A stretch of DNA of 64,000 nucleotides from Beverwykella pulmonaria (GCA_001599595.1 BCHH01000011.1:1199894-1263893); one strand, 5' to 3'; shown: positions 48,201 through 59,652, counted from the first letter of the stretch. Program-made: numbers and translations. Notes: a model not told the origin generated them from the sequence alone.

Positions 48201-50569
48201 ACCGAGGCACCAAATTAATGTACCCGGTGGACCAAGCAATTTTCGGAGGGAACACAGCTGCCGCAGATATTCTCCTCGACCTTGGTGCGAAATTTGGCAA
48301 CGAGGCTCTGAACCAGGCATTGGATTGGCATACAAAAGAATACTTGGTCAAGACTCTCTTGGCCCGTGGTGCAGATCCTAACGCCGAGGACAAAAAGTAC
48401 GGCAACGTGCTTCAGTTTGCCACAATGAAGAGCTCAGAAGAAGCCATGCACTGGTTGCTTGATGCTGGCGCAGACGTCAACGCGATTGAAGGAGAGTGTG
48501 GGACCTCTCTCCAGGCTGCCTGCTCAAGAGGTAAGATTGGTAAAATTCGTTTGCTTTTGGAACATGGAGCACTCGTAAACACTCCCGCATGCGGAGAGTA
48601 TGGACATGCTCTTCAAGCGGCAGCATATGATGGAAATGAAGAGGTGGTATTGCTACTTCTAGATCATGGCGCAGAAATCAACGCAGTGGGCGGAAGATAT
48701 GGCACCGCGCTCCAAGCTGCGGCAGACTCTTCTAAAAACAAGGACACCATAGTACGCATTTTTCTCGAAAAGGGAGCCAACCCCAACATAGTGGGTGGTC
48801 GTCACGGAACGGCACTTCGAGCGGCCCTAGCGTGTGGTCATGAACAGGTTGTTCGACTCTTGCTGGAGCATGGAGCTCTTCTGTCTATAGAAGTGCCCAA
48901 GCAGACTAAGTCCGTTGACATCTATGACTCCGTACTTGAGACGGCCGTGGTATCTGGAAACCCCAGCATTGTCCAAGCACTGTTTGACTACGGGTACGAT
49001 TTAAAAGTTGATGGCGACGCGTGCAGATCAGCCTTGTGGAGGGCTATATGTATCTCGAACTCTGAGATGCTTGAATTTCTTGTTGCTAAAGGAATCGATG
49101 TGAAACAATACGGTGGGAACGCACTATCCGCTGCGGTCAGCTTCGATCACGAGGAACGTTTAGAGCTCTTGCTCTCACACGGCGCCGATCCAAACTATGT
49201 GCACCCCGAAACCAGTTATTGGGGTTGTGGCTCGGCGCTAGAGCAGTCCATTGACAGAAAGAAATGGAACATGATGCAAAAGATACTTGATGCTGGGGCG
49301 GATGTGAACCTCCAAACCCCAAGTCAGTATGGTACCGCCTTAACAGCAGCGGTTGACAAAGGCGCGAAAGAGGTGGTTGTTCAACTTCTTAAAAGAGGAG
49401 CCGATGTGAACTTGAAAGCTGGGTATTATGGCACTGCATTAACCCGAGCCGCTTGGAAGGGGGACGAAGAGCTGCTATATCTTCTTTATGACCACGGCGC
49501 TGACATCAACGGCCGGCATGGGTACCATGGGACCGCCTTACAAGCCGCCATTCAGCAGAAGTATTATGAGATGGCGAACTGGCTCCTCGACCGAGGTGCA
49601 GATCCGAATTTGCGGGGCACATACACCAATGCGCTCATCGGTGCGTGCGGTTATGGCAAGCCCGGCCAACTGGATCTGATCAAACGTCTCGTGGGGTTGG
49701 GGTGCGACCTAAACACTTTCGATGAAGAGCACCTCGAAGACCAGAAGTCTTTGGGCCGGACACTTCTCTTCAACCCCCTCTCCAATGCTGCGAGTAAAGG
49801 AAATATGAACGTGGCAAAACTGCTTCTGGAACTAGGCGCTGATATAAATGCGGTGGGCGGTACATATGGGACTGCTCTTCAGTTCGCCGTTCATCATGGA
49901 GAGACTGCCATGGCGAAGTTCTTAGTCGGCGAAGGTGCTGATGTTAATATCGCCGCGGGCCAGCACTGCACCGCGATACAGACAGCTGTTGTCGGGATTT
50001 TTGACGAAGGTATCAACCTACTGTTAGAGGCTGGAGCTGACATTAACATCGAGGGTGGATACTACGGTTCGCCTCTCCAAGCTGCTTGTAGGAAGGGTGT
50101 CGTACGTCACGTCAAGCTTTTGATGGAACATGGCGCAAATGTCAACACACACGCAGGCCACTTCGACGTGCCCCTTCAAGCCGCTGCCAAAGAAGGCAAT
50201 CTTGAAATCGTACAGCATCTCCTCGCACACGGTGCAGACGTCAACTCCAAAGGAGGCAAATATGGAACTCCACTGCAAGCCGCTTGCTGCGACTCAACTA
50301 TGAACCGGCTGTCAGAAGATGGATCTGGGGTGGTAGAGCTACTGATAGAGAAGGGCGCAGATGTGAATGCGGAGGGAGGGAAGTATGGAACAGCGCTGCA
50401 GGCAGCGGCATACCATCATCGGAAGTTTGTAGAAATTCTATTGAAGAACGGTGCGGATCCGAATTCGAAGGGTGGGAAGTTTGGGAGCCCAATGAAGGCG
50501 GCGAAGGAGAAGGGACTGTATCGTGCGGCGAAGTTGTTAGCGCAATATGGAGCCGTGGATAGTGAGTAG
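45289..50569 (+). CDS. NLR/STAND protein: HeLo-like N-terminus, NACHT, ~31 ankyrin repeats
   Basis: Exons 45289-46556 and 46606-50569 (49-nt intron GTAAGT...CGACAG) give 1,743 residues. Residues 1-115 (opening MEGVAAAATVLQLIQF) resemble the helical HeLo-like/PigL-type N-terminal domains of fungal STAND proteins, which in characterised cases trigger membrane damage and cell death. The NACHT ATPase has a P-loop, LYGIPGAGKTIL, near residue 220 and Walker B, YIIIDALDEC, near 318, followed by FITSRPEPD. A winged-helix-like region precedes the repeats. From about residue 695 to the end I count about 31 ankyrin repeats, many with the signature YGTALQAA...LLLEHGADVN. This is the architecture of fungal non-self recognition and incompatibility proteins. 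The reading frame is intact. Confidence 0.92.
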
Positions 50570-51127
50570 TGGTAGAGGAACGGAAAAGTTGACAGTCTCT
50601 AAGAGGGGTAAGGCGTCCGCGGAAGATAAATGATTAGCCAGGAGGCGCCGCGATACTGAGGCCACGGGGTGGGGCGCAACATGGGTGCCTGTTCGGCACC
50701 ATTGTTTTATGGTTGCTTTCAACCACGGGTAGTGGCTTACTTGCATTGCCCTCACCCCTAAGCTGTGAGTGGGTGGTGCTGAAAACACCTGGGCGATGGT
50801 CAGCCCACGTCGACTAATTTAGAATTGGTCTATGACGTGCAGATGCAGTCTGCAGCCTTCTTCATAGAATACATGCATGCACGTTGCCCACATTTCTTCG
50901 GGCAGGCAAACAAGCAAAAACGCCGAGATATGTTCCACAGCAGACAATAACCTGTCTACCTAGGTATGTGGATGAATATCAAGCCCACAGACATGCTTCT
51001 CATCTTGTGAAGATTCAACCATGTATTACATATGAATAGCCCTGCTGTTTGCTTGACTGAAATATTGCTGGAGACTGGCATAGCCTCAACAACTTGGCCG
51101 AGCCTATGGCCGTCCGAATATCCCTGC
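50570..51127. other. Intergenic, 3' of the NLR gene
   Basis: NLR 3' UTR and spacer before the P450 pseudogenes. Nothing recognised. Confidence 0.4.
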
Positions 51128-51923
51128 TTAGTTTTCAACCAGTGTGGCAATGGCCATCAAATTACATCCAACTTTTGTGCCGATGCCAAAATTATCACAT
51201 TCAAGCTCGAAGTCGGTCGCTGTGGCACCCTCGATCTTGAACAAGAAGCGCTGCACGAGGGTGGCGAGGAGCAGATACATTTCTGCCCAGGCTAGACTAC
51301 AACGTGATATCATGGATCAGCATACTCAGTGCTATGACAGATACGTGAGACGGGGAGGTGAAAAGTCGAACGTACTGCATTCCCAAACATATCCTCGTTC
51401 TGCGCGAGAAGGGCGCGTATGTCAAGGCGGGAGTCACTACACAGCTAGCTGACTGCATCTATCAATCAGGGCGAAAGCGCATGGGTTCTAGGTAGAGATT
51501 CTCATCCGTGTGCATTAGAAGTGTCGTCATACTGACTAGCGTGCCGGCGGGGATGCGCCAGGCACCGTAGATGAGGTCTTTGTTGGTGATGCGGGCTGCA
51601 CAGGAGGAGACTGCGAGGCTCAGACGCATGCCTTCCATGAGGACAGCTGTGAGATAGGGTAGCTGCTTGAGGGTTTTGAGTGCAATAGGTTTAGAAGAAG
51701 GGGGCTAGATGGTGGCAATTTTGTCTTTGAGGCGCTGGAGAATGCCAGCGTTAGTGTAGACGTGGAAGAGGATTAGTCGCATTGTGTTGGCCGTAGTCTT
51801 AAAGCCTGCACCCGTCACAGTTGCCACTTTATTAAAGACGTGGGCAAAACTCTTTTCTACAGCAGGGAGATCTGAGTGCACAATAGCGTAAACTATAGTG
51901 TGATAGACTTGGAAACATGCCAA
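51128..51923 (-). pseudogene. Cytochrome P450 pseudogene fragment (C-terminal half)
   Basis: The minus strand reads an I-helix region (SDLPAVEKSFAHVF, VTGAGFKTTANTMRL), an in-frame TAG, and the K-helix region (LPYLTAVLMEGMRLS) with ARITNKDLIYGAWRIPAG. After stops it reads a heme loop, FSRRTRICLGMQ. A final piece past an intron-like gap reads SLAWAEMYLLLATLVQRF and stops at 51128. The N-terminal half and about 50-70 residues between the PERF-like region (RFRPD) and the heme loop are missing. Clearly dead. It differs from the neighbouring P450 at 52084-53794, so it is a separate family member rather than its continuation. Confidence 0.8.
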
Positions 51924-52083
51924 AAACTGATGAAGGTTCTTCGGGAAGTAAAAGCAATATTGTGCTATCTATATGTCTCACAAAAGATTTGATTCGTTTT
52001 ATCATACATGTGTCCCGATACATCCAGTTTGGAGCATCCCCGGTTTATAATTTCTGACCTTGGGTGTTTATCCCAGGATCGAG

Positions 52084-53794
52084 TCAAGCGGTTCTTTCCG
52101 CGAAGGTGACATCCAACCGATGCTTGATCACAATACCAAAAACGTCTTGCGCATCCCAAGCAATGCCTGAATTCAGTGTATTAGACTTCTTGAGGTTAAA
52201 TGCCCAGACCATCTTCGCAATAATCAAGCGCATCCATGCCCATCCAAGAGGTTCACCAACGCAGTTGTAAGGTCCCCAGCCAAATGCTCGGATACACTTT
52301 CTATTATCATGGTAATACGGTGACTCAGTATCAGTTTCGGCCTGGTGAAGCCATCTCTCTGGGCGCCAGGCCTCTGGCTCGTGGAAGTATTTTGAAGAAT
52401 AGGATAAAGCCAGGGGTTGAATAGTGACCATTGTCTGCTTGTTGTGAGAAGTCATTTGGGCAAGATGGTAGTAGAACTCGCATTTCGGGGCACAAAGTGG
52501 CCGGCAACCATGCCACCGTTTGGAGGTGTGATACGCATATGTCCGATGGGGCTGCAGTTCGTTAGCTCCATAGGACGATAGGACGATAAAAAATCCCCAT
52601 GCCAGACCCACTTTGGATTGCACATTCTTAGGGCCTCTTTGAGGACTGCGTTGAGATATGGAAGCTGCTTCAGAGCTTGCAATGTCAGATCACATTGCGA
52701 TGAGAATTCTCGGACCTCGGTTTCCAATTTTGATAGAGATTGTGGATTCTGAAGGAGGTTGTTGACGACTCCCGTAAGTGTTGTAGCCGTAGTCTCGCTT
52801 GCGGCGTTGATGAATAGCATAGAATTCAACATGACCTCGTCTGGAGTCAAGCCATCTGCTCGATTCTCGCTCCGGAGTAGCTGTGATACAATGTCTGGTC
52901 GATCGATAGCAGCACTGGGTGAAAGTCGACGTTTCAGTTTTGCCGCGGCGCGTTGGCGGTAGTCCATATGTTGCCTGATGATTTCCTTTGGGATGAAAAA
53001 TCCTGCCAAAGGTTTCAATAAAGTGTTGATGATCGGATAGTATCGTAAGTTGATCGATAGATAATGAAGCTTGATAGACGCAGCCATTTGATCCATCCAG
53101 CCCTCATATTCGCACTTTTCGAGGCAACTAAATGACTCTCCAAAGGAAAGATCGCCGATGATATCGAAGAGAGTAAAATTAAACCAGTCAACGATGTTGA
53201 TAGTGGTGTTACCCTCGGGCGAAGATCGTTCACGGAGTTTGTTGATGCAAAGACTAACGTAGTCTTGAAGAATGGGCTCTTGCTATAAAACAGCTCTATC
53301 ACTGAACGCAGGATCCATGAATCGCCTGATTCTTGCATGTTCTTTCAAATCAGTCGTAGTGAAAACAGACGCAGGTCCGCCCTCGGGGTTACCGTGCCAG
53401 AGCTCACTCTTTCTGAATGCCTCAGGATTAGCTCCATCCTGGTTAGAGTAAATATCGTCCCAAGCGGTTGGATTCGTAAAAGAGAGCTCGTTAGGTGCGA
53501 TTCTCACGATGTCGCCGTATTGTGCATGCAGTTTCTGGATTTCGTACGGGAAATGCCCGCCCCAAACTGCACGCATGTACGGCAGTCTTGAGGCGCGCCA
53601 AAGAAGAGGCCCAGGGAATCTAGCGAGGGGGTGGAAGAAGAGATTGTAGATCCAAACAGTGACGGGCGACTGTGACTATGTTAGTACGTAGGGATTGGCA
53701 CACTGAGGTTGGACCTTACTAGGCAGACAAGCAAGGTCAAATTAACCACCCGAGACCAAGTGTCACTTCCTATGAGAATATCCATATACGCCAT
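52084..53794 (-). pseudogene. Cytochrome P450 with a premature stop and altered heme motif
   Basis: Model exons 53794-53720, 53669-52612, 52551-52482 and 52434-52084 keep phase and would encode about 517 residues, normal P450 length. Seen in order: the proline-rich hinge FFHPLARFPGPLLW, an I-helix INAASETTATTL, ExxR (KEALRM), the PERW-type WRPERWL and a heme loop FGWGPYNCVGEPLG. An in-frame TAG at 53285-53283 (codon 154, between AVL and QEPIL) interrupts the protein, and the conserved heme-loop Arg is Tyr. The third intron appears to use a GC donor (GCGAGT...AAGCAG). Probably a recently inactivated secondary-metabolism P450; readthrough or assembly error is the alternative for the stop. Confidence 0.82.
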
Positions 53795-54485
53795 GTTTGC
53801 GTATCGATTGCCAACTGTGCACAAAATAGTTTTTTTCGTCGTCAGTAAGGAGACAGTTGAGTGAGGGAGAGCAGCGGGGCGAAGGGTGGGGTCAAGAGCT
53901 TCACGGTACGCGCAGCCAAAACCGGTTATGATCGCCGACCAATTTTAGTAGCTACCTGCAGCCCACCAACATGGTTGTGCTGAACATATAAGTGTTTCGG
54001 GATTCAGGGATGATGCAGCCTTTCCCACTGTAGTCCAACCTGGCAACTCGACCCTGCCGCCACTGCCACCTGGTGTTTCGCTTAAAACTGGGGAATGATC
54101 TCACTGCAAGTTCAAGAAGGCTGTCCCCGAATCTGCCACACGCTTTCACCCATATACCGACTCGTGTAAAACCCTCTTTTTGCGCCACAAACATAGGCTC
54201 AAATACTTCCCAATTTGCAAAGTATGATACTCCAGCTTACAATGCCCCATTACATTCCTTGTTCTGACCACGAATGCAATCGTTGCATGCGGAACCTCAC
54301 GCCAGATTCTAAAGGCGCCCTTCGGGGGGTATAATGCCCTTGTATACGTGACCTATATATGTCTGTCCTTTACGATCAATTTTGCCCATGCCACAACAAA
54401 GGAAATAGGTGTCAAATGCCGCTAGCCTTTTCAATCCAAACCTTAGTAAGTCAGGAGACTGATTCTTGTCGTGTGGTTTTAACCT
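53795..54485. other. Spacer between P450 and rhodopsin-domain remnants
   Basis: P450 upstream region and sequence probably belonging to the decayed 5' part of the rhodopsin-domain gene. No confident coding signal. Confidence 0.35.
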
Positions 54486-54985
54486 ATGTCAGTGTCTTCC
54501 ATCGACACATTCGATCTGGCAAGGCTCATATCATTCGGCCCAAAAGTTAACAAGTCATTTCAGAAGGTCAGTATCTCAATTTCTAAAAAGAAGGTAATTG
54601 CTAACGTCTTATTTCAGCGCAACCTCGCCAGTGCGGTACTGTACCTTGTTACAATAACAAGTGCCGAAATCTCCATATTTTTTCTTGTTTCATCGGGTTT
54701 TTTACGTGTATACAGGGTGTTTTAGGGCCTTTGATGGTTCATTTTCCTTGCAATTTTCCCTTGCTGAGCTGCCGCAACTCTGGGTATCTTAATCTACGCT
54801 CAGGTCGACACATTTGCGTTTTCAAGCCAGCAAATGCCTTCAGTAGCTCCGCCTGCGCACCTGTCAATGCACTGTCCGACATTATGGTCCTTATTCTTCC
54901 TATTCGCGGGCTACTGGAATTGCAGCTTCGTCGAGCCCAAAAGATTGGAATAATTGGCCTTTTCGCCATTGGTTTGTTGTAAGTT
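54486..54985 (+). pseudogene. Remnant of a fungal rhodopsin-domain membrane protein (first copy)
   Basis: After an intron-like gap (54567-54617, GTCAGT...TTTCAG with a GCTAAC branch) the frame reads NLASAVLYLVTITSAEISIF, like a membrane segment of the fungal rhodopsin-domain (PTH11-related/SAT4-type) family. A stop follows. Then another frame reads NALSDIMVLILPIRGLLELQ and RRAQKIGIIGLFAIGLL, the family's NxxxD...LPI...QK.G block. N-terminal and C-terminal parts are missing or unrecognisable. Nonfunctional. Confidence 0.6.
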
Positions 54986-55505
54986 GCCAATCATGATTTG
55001 GAAAGTTACACAGAGTTAAACCTGATTCCTCGTTGGTGCACGCATAAAGTTTAAAAACCTTGGAAACAAGGAAGCTACCCAATCAAAATACGCGTTTCAT
55101 TTTTCCACCCTTCCTCATGGTGCACTGACGGCCTACCAGAGACCCATGTTCTCAAACGCCACGCAAACATGGCAGCTGCTAGGGAATACAACAGCGGTCG
55201 GGACTTCGTTCCCGTGACAAAGTACTTCCACCATTTCCCAACATAGCTCAATGGAAGGACATTACATCCTCATATCGACATCCTTGACTCCCCTTCACGG
55301 TATAGGAATTTCGATGCTTAGTGTTGCACCCAGGCTTAGGGTTTAGGTGTAAAATCCTACAGGAAGGTTTGCTAACACCTTGAGGACACTTTCCCCCTTT
55401 GCCACTGATTCGTCTAGAGGGAGAGCTTATCGCGACTGCAAACCATTTCCATAGGGCCATTTCTATCGTATGGTAATTTTACACTCGTGCAAAATTGCTT
55501 TCTAT
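54986..55505. other. Spacer, no gene recognised
   Basis: AT-rich sequence with short ORFs; no domain recognised. Confidence 0.35.
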
Positions 55506-55693
55506 CCGTGCTGTGCCACAAAAGAGCATAATGCAATATAACAAAGATACCTGCAAAAGAGCACGAGGCCGCGTAACGACAACACCCGTGCCACGCCACA
55601 GGAGAGCGTAAGGCAATGTAACGATACCTGCACTATGCCACGAAGGAGCATGAAGCAATGTAACGACAATACCTGCGCTGTGCCAAATAAGAG
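55506..55693. repeat. Imperfect minisatellite, about 3-4 units
   Basis: Repeated units of about 50-60 bp built from GTGCCACxxxAGAGCATxAxGCAATxTAACxACxATACCTGC. Units differ at many positions, so this is an old tandem array. Confidence 0.7.
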
Positions 55694-56120
55694 CCTACTC
55701 ATGCTTACTCAGAAGGTAGGAAGTGGATGACAGGGTTTAAGAGTGGGAGAAATTGATGGGCTGAGAACTTTCACGGGGGCCCTTTTCTGAAGAGTTCGAA
55801 TGTATTAGCGGCGTCAGAGGTGGATGCGGCCATTTCGGCGGCTGGGCTGCATTTGGCGCAACAGTCGCGACACAACATAAATTGCGCTGACTGCAGGACC
55901 GCCCTTGCCAGGCCGCTTGCGTCGTATCCCAATATCAAATGTTGAGGGAGGAATTCAAGTAAGGGTCTGCGTTTCTCGCTCGCCGGTCCGCGGTTTGTTA
56001 CACAGGAACTGAAAATTGCTACGCCGCACGCTCCCCACCCCAACACTTTCAGTGTCCAGGCATTCCCCACTCTAGCAAGGTAAAAAGAACCCACCTCTTT
56101 CACCATCGCAAATACCGAAT
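55694..56120. other. Spacer upstream of the Erg6-like pseudogene
   Basis: No gene recognised on the plus strand. A minus-strand open frame (55771-56265) spans this spacer and the start of the next gene but has no recognisable domain. Confidence 0.35.
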
Positions 56121-57318
56121 ATGGAGTCCACGATGAGGAATCGAAAGGGAAATCGTGCCGATTCAACAGACTATCTGAATCATTGGAAGAAAAGCTCAAG
56201 CTCCTAAGATGATCCCAACGACGCGGGAGGCCAGCGGAGACAGGACAACTACGAAAGGTTAGCAAACGAGTATGAATCTACAATCAAGGACTCAATTTTT
56301 TCAAGCCTCTGGGCCTCTAACGTTGTGCAGCTTCTATGACAACTCAACTGACTTTTATCTAGAAGGATGGGGCCAGTCCTTCCATTTCTGCCGATACCCA
56401 CGAGGTCGCGAGCCCATGCCACAGGCGATGGCACGTCACGAGCACTACATGGCATATCGCCTCAATCTCATTCCGGAAATGAAAGTTCTCGACGTCGGCT
56501 GCGGTATTGGTGGGCCAGCAAAAGAAATCGCCACCTTTGTAGGATGTAAGGTTGTAGGACTGAATAATAATGACTATCAGATTGAGAAGGAAAAAGAAAT
56601 TGCGCAGAAAGAAGGAGTTGGAAACGATGTACTAGAACTAGTTAGGGGTGACTTCATGGTATGCGTGCAAACTATTCCCAGGCCTGACGAGAGGGAGAAT
56701 TCACTAATTGTGCTCCAGAAAATGCCATTCCCAGACAAATTTTTTGACATCGTATACGTCATGGAGGTCACGGTTCACGCCCCATCCCTTGAATCTGCCT
56801 ACACGGAAATATTTCGAGTGCTCAAGCCTGGAGGTCGTTTCGGCGTTTACGAGTGGGTGATGATGGCAGATACCTTTGATCCCTCCCAGGCCCGGCACAT
56901 CACTCTTCGCAGCGGTATAGAACGCGGAAACGGGATCGCTTGTATCCGAACATCTAAAGAGGCTAAGGATGCACTGTGTAAAGCTGGTTTTCTTACTGAA
57001 GCTGCTGAAGATCTTAGTGCCCATAACGACCCACTTCCGTGGTGGTACTTCTGTGCGGGTGATACGAAATATGCACAAGACTGGAAGGACTGGGGAAGAG
57101 TTGCGAGGATGATGAGTGTTGGCAGAGTAATGTTAGATCTGGCCATACGAGGCTTGGAAATTGTGGGGGTGGCTAGGAAGGGAACTGCGAAAATGGCGAA
57201 AGAGATGATACGCGGCGGGGACTGTATTGGTGAGGCAGGTAGGAATAAATTGTTCAAGCCCATGTATTTCATGATTGGGTTGAAACCCAATGGCTCATGG
57301 CCAATCTCTGTGCGGTGA
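56121..57318 (+). pseudogene. Erg6-like sterol C-24 methyltransferase with an early stop
   Basis: Model exons 56121-56269, 56331-56658 and 56719-57318 (359 codons) align along the Erg6 family. The N-terminal block DSTDYLNHW is followed, across intron 1, by FYDNSTDFYLEGWGQSFHF. SAM motif I is VLDVGCGIGGPAKEIA, then GLNNNDYQIE, then KMPFPDKFFDIVYVMEVTVHAPSL in two pieces and VLKPGGRFGVYEWVM. Codon 29 is TAA (56205-56207). The only in-frame ATG that avoids it (56272) would read through intron 1 and lose the conserved N-terminus. Intron 2 is 60 nt without a stop, so it can be mistaken for coding. The C-terminus (LFKPMYFMIGLKP) is complete. Either a pseudogene from one nonsense change or a gene with an unusual start. 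Confidence 0.78.
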
Positions 57319-58243
57319 TCGTAGGCCTGGCTACTGTACTAAGAATCAGTTCCAAGATCGTGGTGAAAAAAGCCTTTCTCGAGGACACAGTGTTTGTTGC
57401 GCCGGTGGTACGCGCACGTTTTCGTCCTTATGGATTGGCCAGAAAGTCTGACGTCCACATGCAGGGTCTCTACGCGGGTTTTCTCTACAAAATATTCAAG
57501 TTTGACAGCAAGGTGTACCTACCATGTTCACACATGGAATGTTTCGCTCCGCACAATAGAGGATCTGCTATATGTGTGTTGTCATGAGAGAATTATATAA
57601 AGCAATATTTCGCAACTTGTCTGACACTGCCCAGGGAACACACATTATGTCACTCCTCTAGAGCTTAACTATTATGCTAGTGAAAGCCGCTATCCTTCTT
57701 TCATGGATCCAATTGTTCGTTCCCCTTAGCCAGCGTAACACTTTCTACTAGATCGCAGGCCCTCATATGGGCCAATGTTCTTTTCTACGGAGTTGGAACC
57801 CTGACTGAGATCTTCCAATGCACACCCCGAGCGAAGATTTGGGAAACATCACGATTCACGCCAAGGTCTCAGGCTTCATCAATCTTCTTTCGGACGTAAT
57901 TATCCTTCTGCTTCCTTAAAGGGTGATTTGGAAGTTGAATGTGACTTAAAAGCAGATAATTGGCATGAGCCTTCTGTTTGTGGTTGGTATCTTGTAAGTA
58001 ATTGCTCAGAAACAGAGTTGCAAGGATAGGCTAACAATACTTAGTGCCACCGCTGCCGCTACGGTTCGTATCTGCTATTTTTCCCAGACCTACAATTTAA
58101 ACGGCTTTGTGTACTACGGCTCCGACGTTGTTCTATGGATGGCCGCCAAGATAGCTGCGGGATTGTTGGTGATGAGATTCCCTTCGCTACCCAAAGTGTT
58201 CAAATCAATGCCAGGGTCGGAGCCGCTCGTCTCGTTTTTCTGA
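57297..58243 (+). pseudogene. Fungal rhodopsin-domain membrane protein pseudogene (second copy)
   Basis: Overlaps the end of the Erg6-like gene. It reads VIVGLATVLRISSKIVVKKA, then after gaps ALIWANVLFYGVGTLTEIFQC, INLLSDVIILLLP, a TAA, VIWKLNV, another TAA, and IIGMSLLFVVGIL before a GTAAGT intron. The last exon reads ATVRICYFSQTYNL and LWMAAKIAAGLLVM, ending at TGA 58241-58243. These are consecutive blocks of the rhodopsin-domain family, so the gene was nearly full length before decay. It may have been a membrane sensor or accessory protein. Confidence 0.7.
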
Positions 58244-58601
58244 TCCCTATCCTCCCGCAGCCAACAAAATGGTGACGTTGATAGCAACTCTTAAAAGGTC
58301 TTGCCATCGTGGCGCGAGCCGCCTCCTAAGAAAGAACGACCGGACCCATGGCGATTAGTGTGAGCATGGACAACATGGATCATGACTTGGAGTTTCTCAC
58401 AGCTCCAAGCATGGAGGAGAAAGCAATTATGGGACAGAGCGATACTTCCTTGAGCAAGTTAGCATCGAGCAGGGTGGAGGTTGTTTAACCATGTCATGAA
58501 GTGTGACTGGGTTAAACGAGTATAAATAGGTTAGATAGAATGACGTTCCCGCATTTGAAGAAAATGAAACTCCATAAGATTGGAAAGCAACCTCTGTTAG
58601 T
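58244..58601. other. Spacer between convergent rhodopsin remnant and KDSR gene
   Basis: 3' ends of both neighbours; no gene recognised. Confidence 0.4.
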
Positions 58602-59652
58602 CTACAATTGACGATAGACCTCGCCCTCAGCATCCTTGATATGAGTCCGTCTAACGATAGGCCAGATCAAACAAGCCAACATTGCTAGAATAGTGTCCCA
58701 GATCCCCCAGCCCCTCTTGGGACTGGAAGCGAGGCCGAGACCCCAGCAGAACTGGATTTCGAACCTGCTGTCCATCACCGCAAATTCACCTTTGTTGATA
58801 TTTGCCACAATCTCCGGGGCAATCTTTGCAGCATAGGGGAACTTTCCAGTCTTCTCAAGCGTGGCTAGGTCGCCTTCGGTGCCCTCGATCTTCTTGGTCA
58901 AGAGCGGTTTGTGCTTTTGCTCCTCTATAAAAGTCGGAGTGATAAAGTTGTGAGCGAAGACGCACTGCACCATATATCTAGACTTGGGGTTGTTGTATCG
59001 TATAACCTCGAGTCTCATGGTATCAGCTAAAGCGCGTTGAGCGCATTTTGCCGCTGTCATGAAAGTCAGATAAAGCCTTTTTGTTTGTATGCGAAGGACT
59101 TACCATTATATGGAAGATAGCCAGGGGAAGGTGCCAGTGATGCGGAACTGTTGACATAGATGATCTTTCTAAGTTTTGGTGTGGCAGGAGTCTGCCCCGA
59201 GCTCCGATCATCTTCAACCCAAGCTTTTAGTAGAGCTTGTGAGGGATACAGGCTGGAGTAGAAGTTGTTGTTCATGCAGGTCACAAACTGTTCAGGTTCC
59301 AAGTCGACCAGAAAACCAAGTTCATGTGCGGTTCCGCCAGCTACGCAATATAGCACGTCTGGAAGGGAAGGCTGCGACAATATCACCCTCTGTACCTGCA
59401 ATGAAATAAGTAAGAGTTGAGAGAAAGATAGGCTGCACCCACCGTGAGAACGTCTGACATGTCCGCAGCAACAGTGGTAACTGTTTGAGCATCGGACTTT
59501 CTACTCCGCAAAATCTCCTCCTTTGCCTCATCCAGCAATGTTTGTTTGCGAGCTACAATAGTCACATTGGCACCTTGCAAGGCAAGCACCTTTGACATCT
59601 CCTTCCCCAATCCCGCAGAGCCCCCAATGACTAACACATTCTGTCTGCTCAT
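58602..59652 (-). CDS. TSC10: 3-ketodihydrosphingosine reductase-like SDR
   Basis: Exons 59652-59443, 59395-59104 and 59053-58602 with introns of 47 and 50 nt give 317 residues. The NADPH-binding motif is GGSAGLGKEMSKVLALQGANV, a KDSR-type GGSxGxG. The catalytic Ser lies in IIYVNSSASLAPSPGYL. The YxxxK motif, YNAAK, is split by intron 2. A C-terminal hydrophobic stretch (TILAMLACLIWPIV) fits the ER membrane anchor of the family. The family reduces 3-ketosphinganine to sphinganine. No stop, frameshift or lost catalytic residue is visible, unlike all its neighbours. It could be the housekeeping copy or a cluster paralogue similar to the SDR of sphinganine-analogue pathways. Confidence 0.88.

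Noticed and set aside
55771..56265. 164-codon minus-strand ORF upstream of the Erg6-like gene
   Set aside because: Overlaps exon 1 homology of the Erg6-like gene on the opposite strand and has no recognisable domain.
56272..57318. Erg6-like gene read as one intact frame from the ATG at 56272
   Set aside because: It would translate intron 1 and intron 2; the exon 1 homology DSTDYLNHW and the spliced FYDNSTDFY alignment support the longer, interrupted model.
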